This document shows positions 6,451-8,831 of a stretch of 8,831 nucleotides of DNA, one piece after another. Made by a program: the position numbers and the translations under genes. The DNA is taken from assembly GCA_946628455.1 (NCBI GenBank), contig CAMOWP010000073.1, positions 1-8,831 of the forward strand, in the 5' to 3' direction. Numbering within the stretch: the stretch's first letter is position 1; each line of letters opens with the position of its first letter. The stretch comes from an uncultured Clostridia bacterium (lineage in GTDB: Bacteria; Bacillota; Clostridia; Oscillospirales; Acutalibacteraceae). The notes below the pieces were generated by a model that saw only the letters and a program-made list of their open reading frames with translations, was not told the origin of the DNA and searched no databases.

Positions 6451-7413
6451 ATGAAATATGTGTTCATTTTAAATCCTATTGCAGGAAACAAGGATAAGGA
6501 AAAAATTATTAACAGAATCAAATCAACCTTCCGTCTTATTGAGGATGAGATGATTGTTGAGGAGACTCAGTACGGCGGCCACGCAAAGGATATCGCAAGG
6601 GATTATGCCGAAAAATACGGCAAGGAGTGCGTTATCGTATCCTGCGGCGGAGACGGAACAGTTCACGAAATCGCAAACGGGCTTGCGGGAACAAAAACTC
6701 CGCTTATTATCCTTCCGCTCGGAACGGGAAACGACTTTGCAAAGAAAATTTACGGCGCAAAGAAAATCAATGTTGAAAACGTTATCAAGGCTTTTGGCTT
6801 CTATAACGGCAAGCTCAGATATGACGTTAAGCCTATCGACCTTATTGACTATAACGGCGAAAAATGCATTAACGTTATGTCCTTCGGGCTTGATACCATA
6901 GTAGAAACGATAGGAAGAAAAATTGCCGCAAAGGCGCCGTTTTTAGGCCATCAGGCGTATAATATCGCCATCCTTCCCGTTCTTGCAAAACCGCTTCATT
7001 ACAATATCAGCTTTGATATTACCTGTGTTGATAAGGAGAGCGGCGAGGAATTTCAGCTCAGGGAGGTTAACAAGGATTTTGCCCTCTTTGCTGTGTGTAA
7101 CGCAAGCTATTACGGCGGCGGCTTCTGCCCCGCTCCCGATTCGGTCCTCGATGACGGGCTTGTTGATTTAGCTCTCGTTAACGGGCTTTCTCTTGCTGAG
7201 GCGCTTCCTATGATTGGAAAATATTCAGCAGGTGAGGCAAATGATAAGGTTTTCCCGAAGCAGATGAAAAACGCAATGGCAAAGTGCGGAAAATTCTGGA
7301 TGGAGGACGGCTCACCGCTCCTCGGAAACTGCGACGGAGAAAACTTCAATTACTCAGAGCTTGACTTTAAGGTTGACGAAAAAGCGCTTAATCTGTGCTA
7401 TATTAAATGCTGA
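6451..7413 (+). CDS. Diacylglycerol kinase / YegS-DgkB-type lipid kinase
   Basis: Soluble or membrane-associated ATP-dependent lipid kinase of the DAGK catalytic family, 320 residues, a typical length (about 300). The N-terminal nucleotide-binding domain shows NPIAG (8-12), the hallmark GGDGT (66-70) followed by a conserved NG, and LGTGNDFA (90-97). The C-terminal beta-sandwich domain shows NVMSFGLD (141-148), APDSVLDDGLVDL (228-240) and DGE (295-297), the last carrying the likely catalytic Asp. In Gram-positive bacteria DgkB of this family recycles diacylglycerol released by lipoteichoic acid synthesis, but other members act on undecaprenol, sphingoid or glycerolipid substrates, so the substrate cannot be fixed from sequence. 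Its stop overlaps the start of the next gene by 7 bp, which suggests translational coupling with an exported membrane-anchored protein. The upstream neighbour is a sugar kinase. The family call is secure, the substrate is not. Confidence 0.92.
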   Translation: MKYVFILNPIAGNKDKEKIINRIKSTFRLIEDEMIVEETQYGGHAKDIARDYAEKYGKECVIVSCGGDGTVHEIANGLAGTKTPLIILPLGTGNDFAKKIYGAKKINVENVIKAFGFYNGKLRYDVKPIDLIDYNGEKCINVMSFGLDTIVETIGRKIAAKAPFLGHQAYNIAILPVLAKPLHYNISFDITCVDKESGEEFQLREVNKDFALFAVCNASYYGGGFCPAPDSVLDDGLVDLALVNGLSLAEALPMIGKYSAGEANDKVFPKQMKNAMAKCGKFWMEDGSPLLGNCDGENFNYSELDFKVDEKALNLCYIKC

Positions 7414-8615
7414 AAGCTATGAAAAAGTTTATTAAAATTCTGATAGCTCTTCTCGTTATCGTTATAGCTGTTGCGGCTGTTGCAGCAGGCGTGTTTTATA
7501 AAAAAGCAACGCCTACCCTTATGATTGATTTATCAAGGGAGGGCGGAAAAACTGCTTCTGTTGCGGCTGAAACTATAGCTTACGAATTCACAAACGAGCA
7601 AGAGCTTGACAAGAACGGCGGAAGGCTCACCTCCTCGTTCTGGACCTCAAAATGGTGCCTTGATATGAACGAAAAAGCGTGCCGAAGCATTCATTTTGAC
7701 TTTACCGATTATGATTTCAAAAGCTATCTAAAGGACCTTAAAACCTTTAATTTCAGGGGCTTCAGGGGCGTTGCCGCTATGAATGACGACGAGAGCGGAA
7801 TTGAAATCGTCTGCAAGGGAAACGGCAAAAGCGGAGACGTTATAATTTACGGCTTCGGAAAAACCGCGCTTGCGGGAAAAACGCTTGAAATTATGGTTGA
7901 GGAGGCTGTTTACAAGGGAGACGAGGGCGAAACCGTCCTTCCCGTTATCCTTCGTGATTATACCTCCGGAGCAGGAGACAAGCTTAAAATAAAGCTCAGC
8001 GATACCGATGTCAATAACACTTATCATATTAAAATAAGCGTTGCGGACCCGTCGGCGGTGCCTGCTTATGAAAACAAAAGCCTCCCTGTAAGATATGCCT
8101 TTGACAGAGAGAAAAAAACCGAGATTAACGCTGAAAACGACGGCGTTTATAACCTCAGCTGTATTTTCGGCGAAACGGATAACAATTCTGTTTTTGAGCT
8201 TTACATTGACGGAAAATCAAGAAGCAGCGCCGAAACCTTTAAAACTACGCGCGGCGCTTGCGTTACAAAGAGCGTGAAGCTCAAAAAGGGCAAGCACACG
8301 CTTCAGCTTGTTTCCGAGGAGCCGCTTCCCGAGTTTGAAAGCGTTGTCGTTTCTCCCGAGAGCGACGCTGATTCTATTTATCTTATCAAAAATCCCTCTG
8401 ACGGTAAAGCTCAGTCATACACAGTTGTTGCAGCCGAGGAGGGAGAATACTGTATCGCCTCAACAGAGCTTTATGGCAGCGTTACGGTTAACTCCGAGGA
8501 GTATACTCCAAACGAGCTCGGCGCCGTTAACGTTAAATTCGGCAAGGGCTTCAACGAGCTTTCCTTCAGCGTTGACAGGCAGATTGATTTTAAAATAACT
8601 CAGAATAAAGATTAA
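7407..8615 (+). CDS. Membrane-anchored, probably extracytoplasmic protein of unknown function
   Basis: I do not recognise this 402-residue protein. It starts with Lys residues and a long hydrophobic segment (about 8-30) that acts as signal anchor or uncleaved signal; no lipobox Cys is present. The rest is polar and should lie outside the membrane. Residues 36-215 are unassigned, with many aromatic residues near 78-120 (FWTSKW, FDFTDYDF). Residues about 235-305 look like a small beta-sandwich module: DGVYNLSC, VFELYIDGK, then KLKKGKHTLQLV, a pattern recalling carbohydrate-binding or jelly-roll domains. Residues about 335-398 repeat the layout more weakly (EGEYCIAS, then GKGFNELSFSV). Six Cys lie between 84 and 349. 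ATG 7407 overlaps the lipid kinase gene by 7 bp; ATG 7419 (MKKF) is an equally plausible start. Neither has a clear ribosome binding site, so coupling to the upstream gene is likely. A strong terminator follows 6 bp after the stop. Coding status is well supported, function is not. Confidence 0.85.
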   Translation: MLKAMKKFIKILIALLVIVIAVAAVAAGVFYKKATPTLMIDLSREGGKTASVAAETIAYEFTNEQELDKNGGRLTSSFWTSKWCLDMNEKACRSIHFDFTDYDFKSYLKDLKTFNFRGFRGVAAMNDDESGIEIVCKGNGKSGDVIIYGFGKTALAGKTLEIMVEEAVYKGDEGETVLPVILRDYTSGAGDKLKIKLSDTDVNNTYHIKISVADPSAVPAYENKSLPVRYAFDREKKTEINAENDGVYNLSCIFGETDNNSVFELYIDGKSRSSAETFKTTRGACVTKSVKLKKGKHTLQLVSEEPLPEFESVVVSPESDADSIYLIKNPSDGKAQSYTVVAAEEGEYCIASTELYGSVTVNSEEYTPNELGAVNVKFGKGFNELSFSVDRQIDFKITQNKD

Positions 8616-8621
8616 AAAAAT

Positions 8622-8646
8622 AAAGCAGTCTCCCTGAGACTGCTTT
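8622..8646. terminator. Bidirectional intrinsic terminator
   Basis: A perfect 11-bp stem, AAAGCAGTCTC pairing with GAGACTGCTTT, with a 3-nt CCT loop. On the + strand it is followed by a short T run (8644-8647) and a T-rich stretch, ending the operon 6 bp after the last stop. On the - strand the stem is followed by T-rich DNA (complement of the A run at 8614-8624), which is a stronger termination signal and serves the convergent small gene. Confidence 0.93.
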
Positions 8647-8660
8647 TAATCTTTACTGTG

Positions 8661-8798
8661 CTACCTGATTAACGCAAAGCCGAGGTCAATAACTCCGCCA
8701 AGCAGGGTGGAGGTCCTTCTCATACCGAGAGTTTCAGTTGCCCAAAGAAGAATAAGCGCAACAAGAATCGCGATAATCATTGCTTCCTTACTTAACAT
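8661..8798 (-). CDS. Small single-pass membrane peptide, 45 residues, unknown
   Basis: The - strand encodes a 45-residue peptide from ATG (complement of 8796-8798) to TAG (complement of 8661-8663). A GGAGG ribosome binding site lies 8 nt upstream, and the bidirectional terminator begins 14 nt after the stop, so the whole expression unit from ribosome site to terminator is present. The peptide has a short charged start (MLSKEA), one clear membrane segment at about 7-20 (MIIAILVALILLWA), a polar linker with two Arg (TETLGMRRTS), and a Gly-containing semi-hydrophobic tail ending in Arg. I do not recognise a family. It could be a small integral membrane protein of housekeeping, toxin or regulatory type. 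The promoter would lie at or beyond the window edge. Confidence rests on the ribosome site, the membrane segment and the terminator placement, not on homology. Confidence 0.72.
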   Translation of the reverse strand: MLSKEAMIIAILVALILLWATETLGMRRTSTLLGGVIDLGFALIR

Positions 8799-8806
8799 AT
8801 TCAGCA

Positions 8807-8811
8807 CCTCC
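8807..8811 (-). promoter_or_regulatory. Ribosome binding site of the small - strand gene
   Basis: On the - strand the sequence reads GGAGG (extended to CGGAGGTG), with 8 nt to the ATG at 8798. This is the same strength and spacing as the aroC and VTT-protein sites, and it is the main evidence that the 45-codon ORF is translated. Beyond it only about 20 bases remain in the window, too few to judge a promoter. Confidence 0.8.
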
Positions 8812-8831
8812 GTTGTTTTTTACTATTACTA

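Noticed and set aside
7110..7349. Open frame of 79 codons on the - strand opposite the lipid kinase gene
   Set aside because: Antisense to conserved C-terminal motifs of the kinase and Pro/Ser-rich without a ribosome site.
1..8831. Search by eye for mobile elements, CRISPR repeats, tRNA genes, toxin-antitoxin pairs or defence genes
   Set aside because: No regularly spaced repeats, terminal inverted repeats, transposase motifs or tRNA-like cloverleaf sequences were seen; the coding density with metabolic genes leaves little room. The small - strand peptide could be a toxin, but no antitoxin RNA or partner is visible.

Overview
The window reads as one dense bacterial gene string, almost all on the + strand, ending in a strong two-way terminator with a tiny gene facing it from the other side. 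The aro-gene order, the protein variants (chorismate synthase with GGGHFSGR, a galactokinase-family protein with GNHTDH), the GGAGG ribosome binding sites and the moderate base composition suggest a Gram-positive anaerobe of the Clostridia, perhaps a gut Ruminococcaceae/Oscillospiraceae member. This placement is inference from protein style, not from a marker gene.

Region 1 (1-4291) is the late shikimate pathway plus the phenylalanine branch, in reaction order: aroB (3-dehydroquinate synthase, 5' end cut by the window), aroA (EPSP synthase), aroC (chorismate synthase), then a fused chorismate mutase/prephenate dehydratase with an ACT domain. Together they carry DAHP to dehydroquinate, shikimate 3-phosphate to chorismate, and chorismate to phenylpyruvate. 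The steps between dehydroquinate and shikimate 3-phosphate (aroD, aroE, aroK) are not in the window. Genes abut or overlap (1 bp gap, 20 bp overlap, 33 bp gap), so translational coupling in one operon is likely.

Region 2 (4312-5082) holds a polytopic membrane protein with a VTT/DedA-like (TVP38/TMEM64) core. It lies only 20 bp after the phenylalanine gene and so is probably co-transcribed with it. A 63-bp spacer follows, the longest gap between + strand genes. It contains an imperfect hairpin that could be a weak terminator or an operator.

Region 3 (5146-8615) contains a galactokinase-family GHMP kinase with a divergent sugar-recognition motif, a diacylglycerol/lipid kinase of the YegS/DgkB type, and a membrane-anchored, probably extracytoplasmic protein of unknown function that overlaps the lipid kinase by 7 bp. 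An 11-bp-stem terminator at 8622-8646 ends this string.

Region 4 (8661-8831, - strand) holds a short convergent ORF for a 45-residue single-pass membrane peptide with a textbook ribosome binding site. No RNA genes, insertion sequences, CRISPR arrays or phage genes are seen. The core pathway genes are ordinary. The points worth a second look are the small - strand gene, the unknown anchored protein with its lipid kinase, the unusual kinase signature, and EPSP synthase active-site substitutions.
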